A stretch of DNA of 56,973 bases, taken from positions 91,026-147,998 of the forward strand of contig JAMYWO010000093.1 of assembly GCA_024220525.1 (NCBI GenBank), read 5' to 3'. Position numbers and translations under genes: made by a program. The notes beneath the pieces were generated by a model. That model was not told the DNA's origin and made no database searches. It saw nothing but the letters and a program-made list of their open reading frames with translations. This document shows, piece after piece, positions 21,450-33,955 of the stretch (within the stretch, counting starts at the first letter, position 1; every line of letters starts with the position of its first letter). Source of the DNA: Cochliopodium minus. Lineage: Eukaryota; Discosea; Himatismenida; Cochliopodiidae.

Positions 21450-23183
21450 ATGGGTAATAAACAAGAGAATTCCTCTTTTTCATGTCCAGTTGGAAAGAAA
21501 AATCCTCCCAGTGGAATTGAATATACACTTAATCCTAACGACAGGAAATTAATTTTGCCTGAGGTAAACTAAAAAAAATTTATTTTTTTATTTGAATCAA
21601 TTTAAGAACAATATATTCAAAATGATGAATACCATACTTTGATTTTTTCAGATTTTCTCTCAAGAATAATCTAATCTATTTTATTATTCTCAATAAAATT
21701 TTTTTTTGAAAGGAATTTAAACTCACAAAGAAAGATATTTGCCAACATATAAGGTAATGAAATTAAATTCGATTCTGATTGGATACCAATTTTTTCATTT
21801 TGATTGATATATTTATTTTATTTGAATTTAACGAAAAAGAAATCTTTATGAATACAATTATGAGGATTCTTTACAACCAGCCATTAATTTACATTGTACT
21901 CTGGAAGGGATATATAATTCAATTTTCAAGGATTTGAAAGATGAAGATGAATTCTTTCCTTTAAGATTATACATAAGGTAAATAAAATAGAAATATTGTT
22001 CATTGAAGATCTATTCTTGACAATCTTTTAAACATATCCATAAATCTTTTAAATTTCAAATTGATTAATAATTTATTAATTCAAAAATTTTAATTTTTAA
22101 TTCTTAGTACACAATTCCCAAAAAATTACTTTGGTAAACTTTTTATCTTTTTTTTTTTTAAAAAAACCATTATCTTTACATGTTTAATTTTCAACAGTTG
22201 GAGTAGCAGCAAAATATTTGAATGAGTTAGGATTCAATCATCTCGCAGTACAAATTGGGAATAAAATAGGTTTAAATCTTTTTTTTTTTCGAAAAAAAAA
22301 TAAATAAAAAATCAAACATTATTAAGTTCATTGGTTCGATTCAAGGTAACTTTATAATTTATTTTATTTTATTTAAAATTTTTTTTTTTATCAATAGCTT
22401 GGTCTATGTTCATGAATTCCACGCAAAAAATTGTATTGCGATCCTGTACCCACAAAAGGATGGAGAAGAAAAACCTCAAATAGAAAACACCAAAGAAAAC
22501 AAATTGAAAATATGCAAAGTTATTCAAAAGTGGAACTGTAAGAAATCGTACTCTGGTTTTAATAGTAATTGCCAAGATTTTGTACAAGAAATTTTTGAAG
22601 ATCTAGGATTGGACAGCAAATTTTCTCAGATGGAAGGTCAAAAAATATTTTTTATTTTTTTATATTAAAAATTAAAAATATTTATTATCCAAAAAAAAAA
22701 TAGGACCTGTCAAAGACTTTATAAACTACATTTCTGATCCAAATAACAAGCAAAAATATCCTTGTAATTTTTCATCTTTCTTATTTTCATTTGTGAATCT
22801 TAAATTTAATTTATTTAAATAGTAGTTATTTTTTTCTTTGAAAATTTTTAAATTTTTTTTTTTTTTTTAATCTTATCATTCAAAAAGGTATTGTGGAGGG
22901 AAAAAAAAAATTAGAGGAGTGGAAAACCCATCATGAATTGGATGTCCATTCTCTTAATCATCTTCAATATCTCCATGACAGCAAATTCTTTTTTTTAATC
23001 AAAGGTTTTCACAGGGCTTTCCAAGCCAATCTTGAAATTGGCCTGGCTCAGTGTCCTTATGGTGGTGTGACTCTTAATTATGAGAAAGCCAAAGGGGATG
23101 TTGTTGAAGAAAAAGTTGAAAACGAAAACATCTTTTCCAATCCTGAATTTGTTAGTAGCCAATCTGGAATGAATCACAAATAA
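21450..23183 (+). CDS. LRAT-like protein, array copy 2
   Basis: Starts MGNKQENSSFSCPVGKKNPP (Gly2 myristoylation signal). Family order is kept: NPPSGIEYTLNPNDRKLILP box, then EFKLTKKDICQHIR and YEYNYEDSLQPAINLHC, GFNHLAVQIGNKI|VHWFDS, a long exon with WNCKKSYSGFNSNCQDFVQE (candidate Cys; the usual His after NCQ is Asp here), GPVKDFINYISDPNN and FHRAFQANLEIGLAQCPYGG. About ten exons, introns mostly 50-250 bases with T runs. Closest in wording to copies 1 and 7. Membrane-anchored phospholipase/acyltransferase is inferred. Confidence 0.68.
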
Positions 23184-23634
23184 AAAGATATTTTTTAAAA
23201 TTTAAACGAGATTAATGACATTCAAAAATATTATTGGTGTGTTTTCTTTTTCAATTGAAATGGGAAAAAGTTCATCATTTGATTTTTTGAGAGTATTGGG
23301 GAAATAAATCCCACACTTTTATTTTTAGAGTCCCAACTAATCTTAAGAGATCAGAAGTTTCAATATTTTAAGGATTATTCATAAAGAAATGAATGAATGG
23401 TTAAATTTCCAAAAAACATTTTATGAATACGAACTCATCGAAAAGAAATCTTACAATTTCATCCAATAATTGAGTATTAAGAAACTGAATTCCTTTTTTT
23501 AAAAAGCTGTTATTATTCTAACAATTCTTTGTAATTTAATAGTTCATTGATTATTATATTTGTTTTTGTTTTTTAATATTTCACAACATAATAAATTATA
23601 ATCAAAAAAAAAAAAAAGGGTTTTTTGAATTAAA
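23184..23634. other. Intergenic between array copies 2 and 3
   Basis: About 450 AT-rich bases with stops in all frames; no further gene copy or repeat recognised. Promoter of copy 3 should lie here. Confidence 0.5.
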
Positions 23635-25550
23635 ATGGGAAACAGCTCCAATCTTCCAAAAAATACAAAATTTGTGGGTAAAAGACCACCACCTCCTGGA
23701 ATTAATAATACAAAATTGGTAATAGATAGGAAAATTGAATTGCCCAATGTAAAATATGAACATTTGATTTATATACATCTGAATTAAAAACCATTATATC
23801 TCATATGAAGGAATATAAAAATACAAGCAAGGATATTTGTCAATGTATAAGGTATAAAAAAAATATTTGTTTCTATTTGTTCATAAGGCTTTAATGTTGG
23901 CAGAAATGTTTATGCATACGATGAAAATGCATCTATCCAACCTGCAGTGAATTCGCATTGCAATCTTGGATTGATAGAACTATCCATATTTGAAAACTGG
24001 AATAAACAAGGAAGAACAGATTTTCCTGTCAGGTTATATATAAGGTAATTTGGCAATCCTAAAATATAATTTGATCATTGTATTTTTAATGAATTCATTT
24101 CTATTTATAAAGCTCCATTCTTCCAAAGAACATTTTTGGTAAAAAATAAATTTTTTTTTGATTTTTTTTTTTATCATAATAAATCTTAAAGCCGGATTTT
24201 ATGCAAAGAAGAAGATGGAGGTTGGAACTAATCACTTGGCTGTACAAATTTGCGACAAAATAAGTTCTATTTTAAAACTTTTAAATCTGTTTTAAAAAAA
24301 AAAATATAAAAAATTTTTTAAATTAGTTCATTGGTATGATAATAGGTAAGAATTTTGAATGAAAAACCTTTTTTTAAATTTAATTTTTTTTTTTTTTTTG
24401 GAACTCTTTAATTAAAAAAAAAAGACTCATTTTTATTTATTTTTATTTATTTTTATATTTTATTAAAAAGTTTGGTCAATGTTTGCAACTATTCAGGGAA
24501 AAAAGCACTGGCTATTTTTTACCCTTTTAAAGCAAACAAGGAGATGGAGAAATATTATACCAACACACCCGAAACCAGAAAGAAAATTTGCGAGGTAATT
24601 CAGAGATGGAACTGTACTTTAACTTATTCTTCTACTGATCGTAATTGCCAACATTTTGCGTCAGAGATGTTTGGGGTTTTAGGTTTTGACAACAATTTTA
24701 AAGAAGGTTAATTTTGTCTTCTTCTTTTTTATTCTTAAAATTTTTTTTTATTTTTTTTTTAATTTTACACCTACAAATTCAAATATTTATTTAAACAGAA
24801 TCTTTAAATGGGTTTATTTCGCTAATTGAAATTTTTTAAAATGTTTCACTTGAATATTTTTTATTTCTTCAAAAAATTTATTCTTTAATTTATATAATCC
24901 AATTTTTTTAATTTCTTTCTTTAAAGGCCCTTTTGGAGAATTCATAAAATTTATTTCAAACGCAACTAACAAGCAAACCAACCCTTGTATTGTTGAAAAA
25001 GGAAAAATAATAGAAGAATGGAAAAATCATTACGAGTTGGATGATTGGACCAAAGAAAACATGGAAATAATCACTGCAGACATCAATTATTATTTATTGA
25101 TTAAAGGTTTTCATAGAGCATATCAAGCAAGAAAACTGGCATTTGAAAAAGGTATTATTCCATAGATTTTTAAATTCCCCAAATTTTTTTTTTTCTTTAA
25201 TTTTTTAATTAATTTTTTATTTAAATGAATATGTTCATTAGAGAAAGAAGAAATAAAAGAGGAAGGTGAAGAAAATGTCGAGGGAGAACTTAATAAAAAA
25301 GGAGAGGAAATTGGTCATCCACACTGTCCAATGGGTGATTTTCTTTTTTTTTTTTTAATTCATTTACATTTAATCTTTTCATTCAAATATTTAGGAGAAC
25401 CTGTAATTTTTTTTTTTGATTCTTCTTTCTTTTTTAAATTTTTTAAAGACTGGTTTGGCTGAATTAGATACTGATACAAATCAAGGACAAGGAAGTGGTA
25501 GTTCTTCTGGTTCTTCTGAATCCAATATTAATGGATCTAAATTTGGATAA
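23635..25550 (+). CDS. LRAT-like protein, array copy 3
   Basis: Starts MGNSSNLPKNTKFVGKRPPP (Gly2). Then EYKNTSKDICQCIR, NSHCNLGLIELSIF, VGTNHLAVQICDKI|VHWYDN, VNVCNYSGKKALAIFYPF, WNCTLTYSSTDRNCQHFASE (complete NCQHF, the usual LRAT Cys-box) and FGEFIKFISNATNKQT, HYELDDW, LIKGFHRAYQARKLAFEKG. The tail is Glu-rich then Gly/Ser-rich, split by small introns around PHCPMG. The C-terminus (SNINGSKFG) is near-conserved among copies. The gene is about 1.9 kb because introns after the Cys-box exon are long. Confidence 0.7.
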
Positions 25551-25827
25551 TACATTAAAAAAATCTTTTTAATCTCAAAATAAACTTTATTAATTAATAA
25601 TTTTGGATTTTTTATTAATTTTGAGAATTGTCAACAGATTATCCAAGGCAAATCTAATACATATTTTGAACCATAATATCCTTCCACCATGAATTCTTTT
25701 TTGGTTTATTCATTACTGAATATCCAATCGGACAATCCATCGCAAGATTTTTCAATTTTTCTTTAATTAAGAAAGATTGAAAGTGTCGTTATTAAACAGA
25801 AAAAAAAAAAAATTTGGATTGATTATT

Positions 25828-28437
25828 ATGGGTCAACTATCATCACAAGAAAAATCAGAATCTTTATTTAAAAAACAACCTCCTTCAGCTCTCAAGAATA
25901 CACATTGTAAAGTGGACAGAGAAATTATTTTGCCTGAAGTAACAAAATTTTATCATTCATCCTTCCTTATGCAATTAATTGAGTACCTGATTCAATATCT
26001 CACCAATTATATTTTTATTTGAAAGGAATATAAAGATACATCTAAAGATATTTGTAAATGTATAAGGTACATATTCCCTTTTTATGAAAATAACCTCTTA
26101 AAAAATTTTACTCACTTGATTATTCAAAGGGATCTGTATGATTATGAAGAAAATGCATCAATCCAACCTGCCATAAATTTGCATTGTGATTTGAATGATA
26201 TAGAGACTTCTATTTTTGAAAATTTGCCATCATCCGAATCTCAATTTGCAGTAAGATTATACATAAGGTAAAAATGGAACAAGAAATTAATAAATTGAAA
26301 TCGAATTTTTCATATTTTCTTGTAATACAGTTCACAGCTTCCCAAAAACTTTTTATGTAAAAATTTAAAAAAAAAATTAAATAAATTTAAAAAATAATAT
26401 AAATTTAAAAAAAAAATAATATAAATTAATAAAAAATTAAAAAATTTAATTTAAAATTAAAAATAATTTAAAATTAATAAAAAATCAAAAATAATGTTGA
26501 AAAAGTACTTTTATTTAAATTTTATTTTTACAGTTGGGCTAATAGCAAAAATAAAGATGCCTGTTGGAACAAACCACTTGGGTGTACAAATATGCGACAA
26601 AATAGGTGTGAATTACCTTTTTTTTTTTTGACTTTATTCTTTTGTAAACTAAAAATTTAATCTTAAAATAGTCCATTGGTTTTCAAACAGGTTAAAATTA
26701 AAATTTTTTTAAATAAAAATAAAATAACTTTTTTTCAAAAAAAATCAAAAAAGATAAATATTTTTTTCTTTTAAATTAAAATAAAAATAATTTTTTTATT
26801 AAAAAAAAATCAAAAAAGATAATATTTTTTCTGAATAAATTTATTTTCTATTTAAAATAAAATTAATCCCTTATTAAATAATCCTTTAATAAAATAAATT
26901 AAATGAAATAATTTTTTTTAAAATCAAATTATTAAAAAAAAATTAATAAAATTTAAATTAAATGAAATAAAATAAATTATATATTTTAGTATGGTATCAA
27001 TAACGGATTTCTCAGGTAAAAATGCAGTTGCAATTTTTCCACCACACAAACAAGGAGAGGAATGTTTGTCCATAGAGAACACACGTGAAAACAGATTGAA
27101 GATTTGCAAAATTATTCAAGAGTGGAACTGTTCGAAAACTTATTCTGTCACTTACAACAACTGTCAACAATTCGCTTCTAAATTGTTTGATACATTGGAT
27201 CTGGACAGTAATTTTAGTGAAGGTATATTAATTTTAATTTTTTTACTCTTATTTATATTTTTTATTTTTTATTTTTTTGATTTATTTTAATTATTTTTAC
27301 ATAGTTAATTTTATAATTTATTTTCATTATTTTTTTTTTCAAATTATTATAATCATATTTAAATTTTTTTTTATTACTTTATTTTTTGAATTATTTTATT
27401 TTTTATTTTTTATTTTTATTTTTACATACTAGACATGTCCAAATAATATTACAACTTTGTTAGCGGATATAAAAAATTTTCTTACAAAATTTAAACTGTT
27501 GTAATATTTTTGGACATCCCTATTTACATACTCATTTTTTATTTTTTGATTTATTTTCACTATTTTTTTTTCAAATTATTATTTTAAATTTCTTTAATAT
27601 TTTTTTTTTTTTATTATTTTTTTTATTTTTATCATTGAGACTATAAGATTATTTTTATTAATTTTTTATTATTTAAACTGATTTTTTGTAATTAAAATCC
27701 TTTATTTAAATCTCTGATTCCATTATTTTTTATAATACTTATTTTTTTTTATTTTCATATTTTATATTTTATTTAGGCATTTTTGGAGAGTTTATAAAGT
27801 ACATTTCTAACGCAAACAATACTCAATCAATACCATGTCTTGTTGAAAAAGGAAACAAAATTCTTGAATGGCAAAATCATTACGATTTGGACGAGTGGAC
27901 CAAAGAAAACATGGAACAAATCAATGGGAACAGAAGCTTATATTTGTTAATCAAAGGTTTTCATAGAGCATACCAAGCAAGAAAATTGGCATTTGAAACA
28001 GGTTTTATTTTTTATTTTTATTATTTTATTTTTTATTTTTTATTTTTTATTTTTTATTTTTTATTTTTTATTATTTTATTATTTTATTTTTTATTTTTTA
28101 TTTTTTATTTTTATTTTTATTTTATTTAATAACAAAAGATGACAAAGAAAAGTCTGATGGAGAAGAAATTGGCTTTGGAGAATGTCCAATGGGTGCAGTA
28201 AAAACTCTTTTTTTTTTTTTTTCTTGCAAATTTAACTTATTTTCATTTTAATAGGTAACTGGTATATTTTTTCTTAAATTAGTTTTTTGATTTTTTTTTT
28301 TTTTAAATGATTATTTCTTTTAATAGGTTTGTATTATGTAAAAGGGAGAAAGAATGAAGGTGAAAATGGTTCTGGTGGGTCAAATGTTGTAATTAATGAT
28401 TCTAATGCATCAAATTTTGATAGATCTGATTATTAAA
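25828..28437 (+). CDS. LRAT-like protein, array copy 4
   Basis: Starts MGQLSSQEKSESLFKKQPPS, keeping Gly2. Family blocks in order: EYKDTSKDICKCIR, YDYEENASIQPAINLHCDL, VGTNHLGVQICDKI|VHWFSN, MVSITDFSGKNAVAIFPPHK, WNCSKTYSVTYNNCQQFASK (NCQQF: Cys kept, following His replaced by Gln), then IFGEFIKYISNANNTQS, HYDLDEW, LIKGFHRAYQARKLAFETG and GECPMG. The largest member at 2.6 kb, owing to a roughly 300-base intron before the SLV exon and a roughly 560-base intron after the Cys-box exon that contains a small inverted-repeat element. TAA stop at 28435-28437. Confidence 0.68.
27430..27521. mobile_element. MITE-like element with mariner-type terminal inverted repeats
   Basis: Within an intron of array copy 4. 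Left end ATGTCCAAATAATATTACAA (27435-27454) and right end GTTGTAATATTTTTGGACAT (27498-27517) are inverted repeats of about 20 bases with one indel; extended outwards both ends read TAG[AG][CG]ATGTCC, flanked by TA. TGTCCAAA-type ends and TA target sites are typical of Tc1/mariner elements. Total about 90 bases, no coding capacity. Confidence 0.6.
28000..28134. repeat. (TTTTTTATT)n intron in array copy 4
   Basis: Perfect or near-perfect ATTTTTTATTTTTT repeats filling an intron between the FHRAYQARKLAFETG exon and the next small exon. Confidence 0.7.
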
Positions 28438-28689
28438 CTTTTTAATTTTGCTTTTTGCTTTTTGCTTTATTTTTAAAATCAAAGAAAAGTCCCTTTAATT
28501 AAAATAAATAAATGGGAATGAAGAAACAAAAACTAATTCTTAATTTTATCTCTTTTTTTCACAATTATTCTTATCCAAAAAGGAAAAATTAAAAGAAAAG
28601 GAAATATTTGGACAAATGGTTCTAAACATTAAAAATATTTTGTTTTTCTATTTTCCTTATCTAAAAATTTTAGTTATCCAACTTTCATT

Positions 28690-29400
28690 TAACTTCTTCA
28701 GTAAAGAATTTTCATCTTTAGTTAAATTTTTTTTTTTTAAAAGATTCAAAATTATAAGTAGGAATAAACTATTTGGGAGTACAAATTTGTGACAAAATAG
28801 GTACGGTCTGAGAAGAATTAATATTTTTAATTTTAATTTTATTTTCACTAGTTCATTGCTTTGACAACATGTAGAATCCATTTTTTGTTTGAAAAATCAT
28901 TTTCTAAAATTCTGTTTATTGATCGTATTTATCTTTATGAATAAGGGTACAGAGGGCATTTCTGAGCTTGAGGATTCAACAATAACACAACAAACAGATT
29001 AAAATAAATTTGGTATTTGATTTTTTTGAACTTTGGTTCAATTTTTTTTAATTTTTGAAAAAGTTTGAGTGTTGTAAGGTAATTTCCAGAAAAAGTACTC
29101 GAAAAATCCCTTCTGGTAGAATTTAAGGAGAGGAAGAATAAAGAAAAAAAAGAAATAGAACAGAAATATATAAATGAAAATGAAAAAAGGAAGAAGGATA
29201 ACCAAAGAAGAAAAAGTATTGAACATTAAGGATGAACTCCACAAAGATTAGGAAAATAAAGAAGAAAATAAAGAAGAGGAATACAAAAGATGGAGATGAG
29301 ATTGGTTTTGGTTAATCTTAAAATTGCATTTTTGAGGAGAAACCAAAAGTTAATGACATTAATAACAGCATAAATAATAGTGAAGGATCTGTTTCTTAAA
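28690..29400 (+). pseudogene. Decayed LRAT-like gene copy between copies 4 and 5
   Basis: Recognisable family pieces in the usual order without the N-terminal half: VGINYLGVQICDKI at 28757-28798 followed by a donor GTACGG, VHCFDN after an acceptor at about 28850, a Lys/Glu-rich stretch (about 29100-29230), and a C-terminal-like tail with GDEIGFG near 29297. The Cys-box exon and start are gone and frames are broken by stops. The first catalytic His of the family is Tyr here (NYLGVQ) and VHW is VHC, so activity was lost. Clearly non-functional relic. Confidence 0.65.
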
Positions 29401-29593
29401 ACTGGTGGATCTCAGAATTAAAAGCCAAAATAATTTAAAAATAATTTTAAATAAAATTTAAAGAAAAAATTTCAAATCCCAAATCTTGTCTTTATTTTGA
29501 TACAGATCCCTGAATTTCCGAAAAGAAAAATAAGTTGGATTATCAATTCAAAAAATTTTTGATATCAAAATTAAATTTAAAAAAAAAAATTCA

Positions 29594-31316
29594 ATGGGAA
29601 ATAGTCCAAATAATACCAATGATATTCAACCACAAAAACCTCCACAAGAAGAAATCACAAAAATCACAAGTTGTGAAAACTTATTTGGAAAAAAGAAAGC
29701 ACCTCCCTCAATAATGAATTCAAGCCTTGAAATAGATAAAAATATAAAGCTTCCAACAGTAAATTTTAATGAATCATCAAATATTCATAAAATTAAAATA
29801 TAATAAAAATATAATAAATATATTTTTCATTTGAAAAGAAATACCAGGATACATCTAAAGATTTATGTGCAATCTTGAGAAAATTATATGATTATCAAGA
29901 GAATGATTCTATTCAACCTTCCATTAATTTGCATTGTGATTTGAAATGTATCGAAAAATCAATTTTCGGGAATTTATCTCCCGAAGAAAAAGAATTCACA
30001 GTAAGATATTACATCAGGTAATCAGAATTTTTTATTAAATCTAACAACAATTCTAATTTTTTAATTAGTTCCCAACTCCCAAAATACTATCTCGGTAAAT
30101 TAAAGACTATTTTTGAGGCTTTTTTTTAAACATTTTTTAATAATTTACATTAAGTTGGTCTTTATGCTAAATTGATAATGCAAGTTGGAACAAATCATTC
30201 TGGTGTTCAAGTGTGTGACAAAATAAGTAAAAGTTTTTAATAAAGGTTTTATAAAATTTTTTTTAAAATTTTCTTTTGGAAAGTTCATTGGTTTGATAAC
30301 AGGTAAAACATTATGTTTGAAAATATTAAATAGCTTTTATTTTAATGATTTTATTTTTATTGTTTTATTAATTTATTTATTTGTAATTTTTTTTATTAAA
30401 AGTTTAGTTGCTGTTTCAGATTTTTCTGGAGAAAAAGCATTGGCAATAATCCCACCTTATAAAGATGATGATGAGTGCTTAACTGTTCCCAACACCCCTG
30501 AAATGAGATTGAAAATCTGCAAATTGATTCAAAAGTGGAACTGCACTATAACTTATTCTTCTATGATTAATAATTGTCAAAAATTCTCTTCTCAATTATT
30601 CAAGAAAATGGGTTTAAACAATGATTTTACTGAAGGTCAAAAAACAAATTTTTAAAATAATTTTATTGTTTAATTTTTATCATTTTTTTTATTTTTATTT
30701 TTATTATCATTTTCTTCTAAATTGAAAGGTCCTTTGAAGGAATTCATAGATTTCATTTCGAGAGCAAACAATACCCAAACAAAACCTTGTTATGTTGTCA
30801 ATGGGGAAATTAAAAAGTCATGGGAAAATCACTATGAATTGGACGAATGGACAATACAAAACCAACCTTTTATAGGAAGAAAATACCAAGCTTTGATAAA
30901 GGGTTTTCACAGAGCATACCAAGCTAGATATTTCGCTAACAAAAAAAGTTTTTTTTTTAAAACAATTTTAAATTGTTCTTTTGAAAAATGATATTTTTCT
31001 TAGAAAAAAAAAGATTGGAAGTATTGGAAAAAATTTCTCTTCAGTTCAAAGAAGGGAGAATTTCTCTAAAAAAAGAAGACGAAGAAAAATTGGGAAAAGA
31101 AATAAGCCATTTGAAAAATACTATTGACACAAGCCCCACATTTGGTTTAGCTGAATGTCCCTTGGGTAAGAAAAATATTTTCTTCCGAGAATAATTCTTT
31201 GAATCTTTGTTTATTTAATTTTAAAAGGAAAACCCACCGGTTTGTATGTTAAGATTCCCCAAAGTGGATATTATTCATCTGATCATTCATCAAGCAATTT
31301 TGATCTAACCAACTAA
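29594..31316 (+). CDS. LRAT-like protein, array copy 5
   Basis: Starts MGNSPNNTNDIQPQKPPQEE, with a longer N-terminal region than its neighbours (KAPPSIMNSSLEIDKNIKLP box). Then EYQDTSKDLCAILRKLYDYQ in one exon: the intron that splits this block in copies 2, 3, 4, 6 and 7 is absent. VGTNHSGVQVCDKI|VHWFDN, AVSDFSGEKALAIIPPYKDD, WNCTITYSSMINNCQKFSSQ (NCQKF), PLKEFIDFISRANNTQT, HYELDEW, LIKGFHRAYQARYFANK, AECPLG. The C-terminal linker is strongly charged (about 31010-31130). Ends SSNFDLTN, TAA. Confidence 0.68.
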
Positions 31317-31384
31317 AATTAAAAAAAATTTAAATAAAAAATTAAAAAAAAAATTGTTGATTTAATTTCATTTTCCTTGAAAAA

Positions 31385-33661
31385 ATGGATAATTGGGTGA
31401 AAGATGAAGATAGAATAGAGTGTCAAATATGCCAATCCAAATTTACAACATTTAAAAGAAGACATCATTGTAGAAAGTGTATTTCATTTCAATTGGAATT
31501 ATTCTAATCTTATTAATAAATTTTAATCATCCTTTTCAATCCTTTTCATTATTATCAGGTGGAGAAATCTTTTGTGGTTAGAGAAAAATATACATAACAT
31601 AAAATTTATTATCCAAATTTTCATTTAATCAAACAATAATAGCTGATTGCTCTTCAAATAATGTAATATTTACTTTCTCTGTAATCCTTATATTTAAATA
31701 TTTTCAATTCAGTTGTCGATAAATGGAAGCGCCCAAAGAGCATGTTCGAAATGTTTTGATCAATTTCAGAATGATCCTAATTATTCCATCAACAAAGGAA
31801 GCAATAGTTCAAAGAGCCATGATTCTAAATATACAAAAAAACCACCCCCATCTTCAGTCATTTTATCAACAAATCAAATAGATAGAAATATCATCCTTCC
31901 CAAAGTAAAATAAAAAAAAAAGGAATCTCCAATTTGAAACAAAAAGTTTTTATAATGCAAATAATTTAAAGGAATATCAGAATACAAGAAAGGATATATC
32001 TGCATGCATCAGGTATTTAAATATTTCTCATTCCTTTCTTTTCAATCATCTATTTGTTTTTTGAATAAAGGAATACATATGATTATAAAAAAGATGAATC
32101 GATACAACCTGCCATTAATTTGCATTGTGATTCAAATTGTATAGAAAAATCAATTTTCGGGAATTTGCCTCCTGAAGAAAAAGAATTCACACTAAGATTA
32201 TACATCAGGTAAAAATTAAATTTTTAATTTTTAAATTAATTTTAAATATTAATCCAAATTTTTAAAAAAATTTTTAGTTATCAACTTCCAAAGAATTTCA
32301 TAAGTAAAGAAAAATAATTTCTTTTTTTTAAAACACTAATTTCCTCTATTGATTTTTTTTCAAAATTATAAAGCTGGTCTTGTTGCCAATATTTTGATGA
32401 AAGCAGGGACAAATCATTTAGGTGTACAAATATGTGACAAAATAGGTCTCTTATTTTTTAAACTTTTAATTTTTTTTATTACAAAAATTTAATTTTTAAA
32501 AGTTCATTGGTTTGACAACAGGTAAACAATTATAAATATCAAAACTTTATTTCAAAGTTTTTAAATATTTTTCACATTTTTTTTTAATAATAATATTTTT
32601 ATTTTATTGTATTTGTAATTTTTTTTCTCAACAGTTTGGTGGCAGTCACAGAATTTTCAGGAGAAAAAGCTCTAGCCATTTTTCCACCATACAAAGGCAA
32701 TGAAGAATGTTTGTCAATTCCCAACACAGAAGAAAACAGATTGAAAATATGCAAGTTGGTCCAAAAATGGAACTGTACTGTCACTTATTCTCTTAGTGAT
32801 AATAATTGTCAAAAATTCGCTTCTAATTTATTTGAAACATTAGGATTGAACACTGATTTTAAAAATGGTAAAAAAAATTTTTTTTTGGAAAAATAATTCA
32901 AAAAATTTAATTTAATTATAAAAAATACTTCTCACAAATTTTTTTTTTTCAAAATTATTTAAAATAAATTTCTGTTACTTATTTCATTAAAGTTTCTTTT
33001 TGAAAAAATTTCTTCTATTTAAATTTGCTTTTGAAATTTTTTTTTGTTATTCTTTTTTCAAATTTTTTATGTTTCTTAATTGATATCTACTAACAAAGTT
33101 TTTTTTTGATAAAATTTTTTTTAAAGTTTCAATTTTCATAAAAAAGGTCCATTTGGAGAATTTATAGAGCACATTTCGAAACCAAATAATACAATCACCA
33201 AACCTTGCTATGTCAAAGGTGGGAGAATAGAACATACCTGGGAAAACCACTTCGAATTGGACGAGTGGACTGAAGAAAACAATGATTTTATTGTAGAACA
33301 CAGGAGCTTATTTTTATTGATCAAAGGTTTTCATAGGGCATACCAAGCAAGAACTATAGCACATGAAAAAAGTATCTTCAAAAAAAAATATTTGATTCAT
33401 TTTTAATTTATTTTTTATAACTTCAATTTTTTTACTTTTAAAACATTAAACTTTTTATTTTTTTTCATTTAATTACTTTTTTTTAAAGAAGAGGAAAAAA
33501 ATGAAGATCCATCTGTTAAAAGAGATGATCTGGGCTATGGACAATGTCCTATGGGTAATGTTACTGGTCTTGAGATAGGAATACCAAAGGATAAATATGA
33601 TCGAAACACCAGTGGTACTGATCCTTCCAGTTCAAATTACAGTGGATATTCTCAGAATTGA
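31385..33661 (+). CDS. FYVE zinc finger fused to LRAT-like protein, array copy 6
   Basis: Instead of MGN, this copy starts with a FYVE finger: MDNWVKDEDRIECQICQSKF, RRHHCRKCGGEIFC, ADCSS, then RACSKC. All eight zinc Cys (CxxC four times), the WxxD and RRHHCRxCG ligand motifs are present, so PI3P binding at endosomes is predicted. The finger is assembled from four exons: 31385-31478, an 18-base exon 31559-31576, a 20-base exon 31643-31662, and one from 31713. The rest is the family: PPPSSVILSTNQIDRNIILP, AGTNHLGVQICDKI|VHWFDN, SDNNCQKFASNLFETLGL, FGEFIEHISKPNNT, LIKGFHRAYQARTIAHE, GQCPMG. TGA stop at 33659-33661. Only 68 bases separate it from copy 5. Confidence 0.75.
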
Positions 33662-33955
33662 ATCAATAAAGGGAATAAAAATTGAAAAACTTTAATATAT
33701 CTGTTTGGTTATTATTCATACATTTTAAAAATAGAAATGATTAAAGAATTTTAATTCATTTTTTTACCTCTTTATCCTTTTAAGTAAAAATTCTTTCTGC
33801 TCCATCAAAGGCATTGAAAAAAACATTTGAAGAATAATTTTGTTTTCTTTTAATCATTTAATCATAACATTTTAAATAATAAAAAAATTGGATTATTCAA
33901 AAGTAACATCAATTCCATTTTCCAAAATTTTCATTTTTAATCATTTTTCTAAATA
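33662..33955. other. Intergenic between array copies 6 and 7
   Basis: AT-rich, no coding frame seen; probable promoter of copy 7. Confidence 0.45.

Noticed and set aside
22369-22587. Minus-strand frame over array copy 2 (and similar ones at 26924, 32599, 35333)
   Set aside because: All are the reverse complement of the same conserved exons of the LRAT-like family, so they recur only because the sense strand is conserved.
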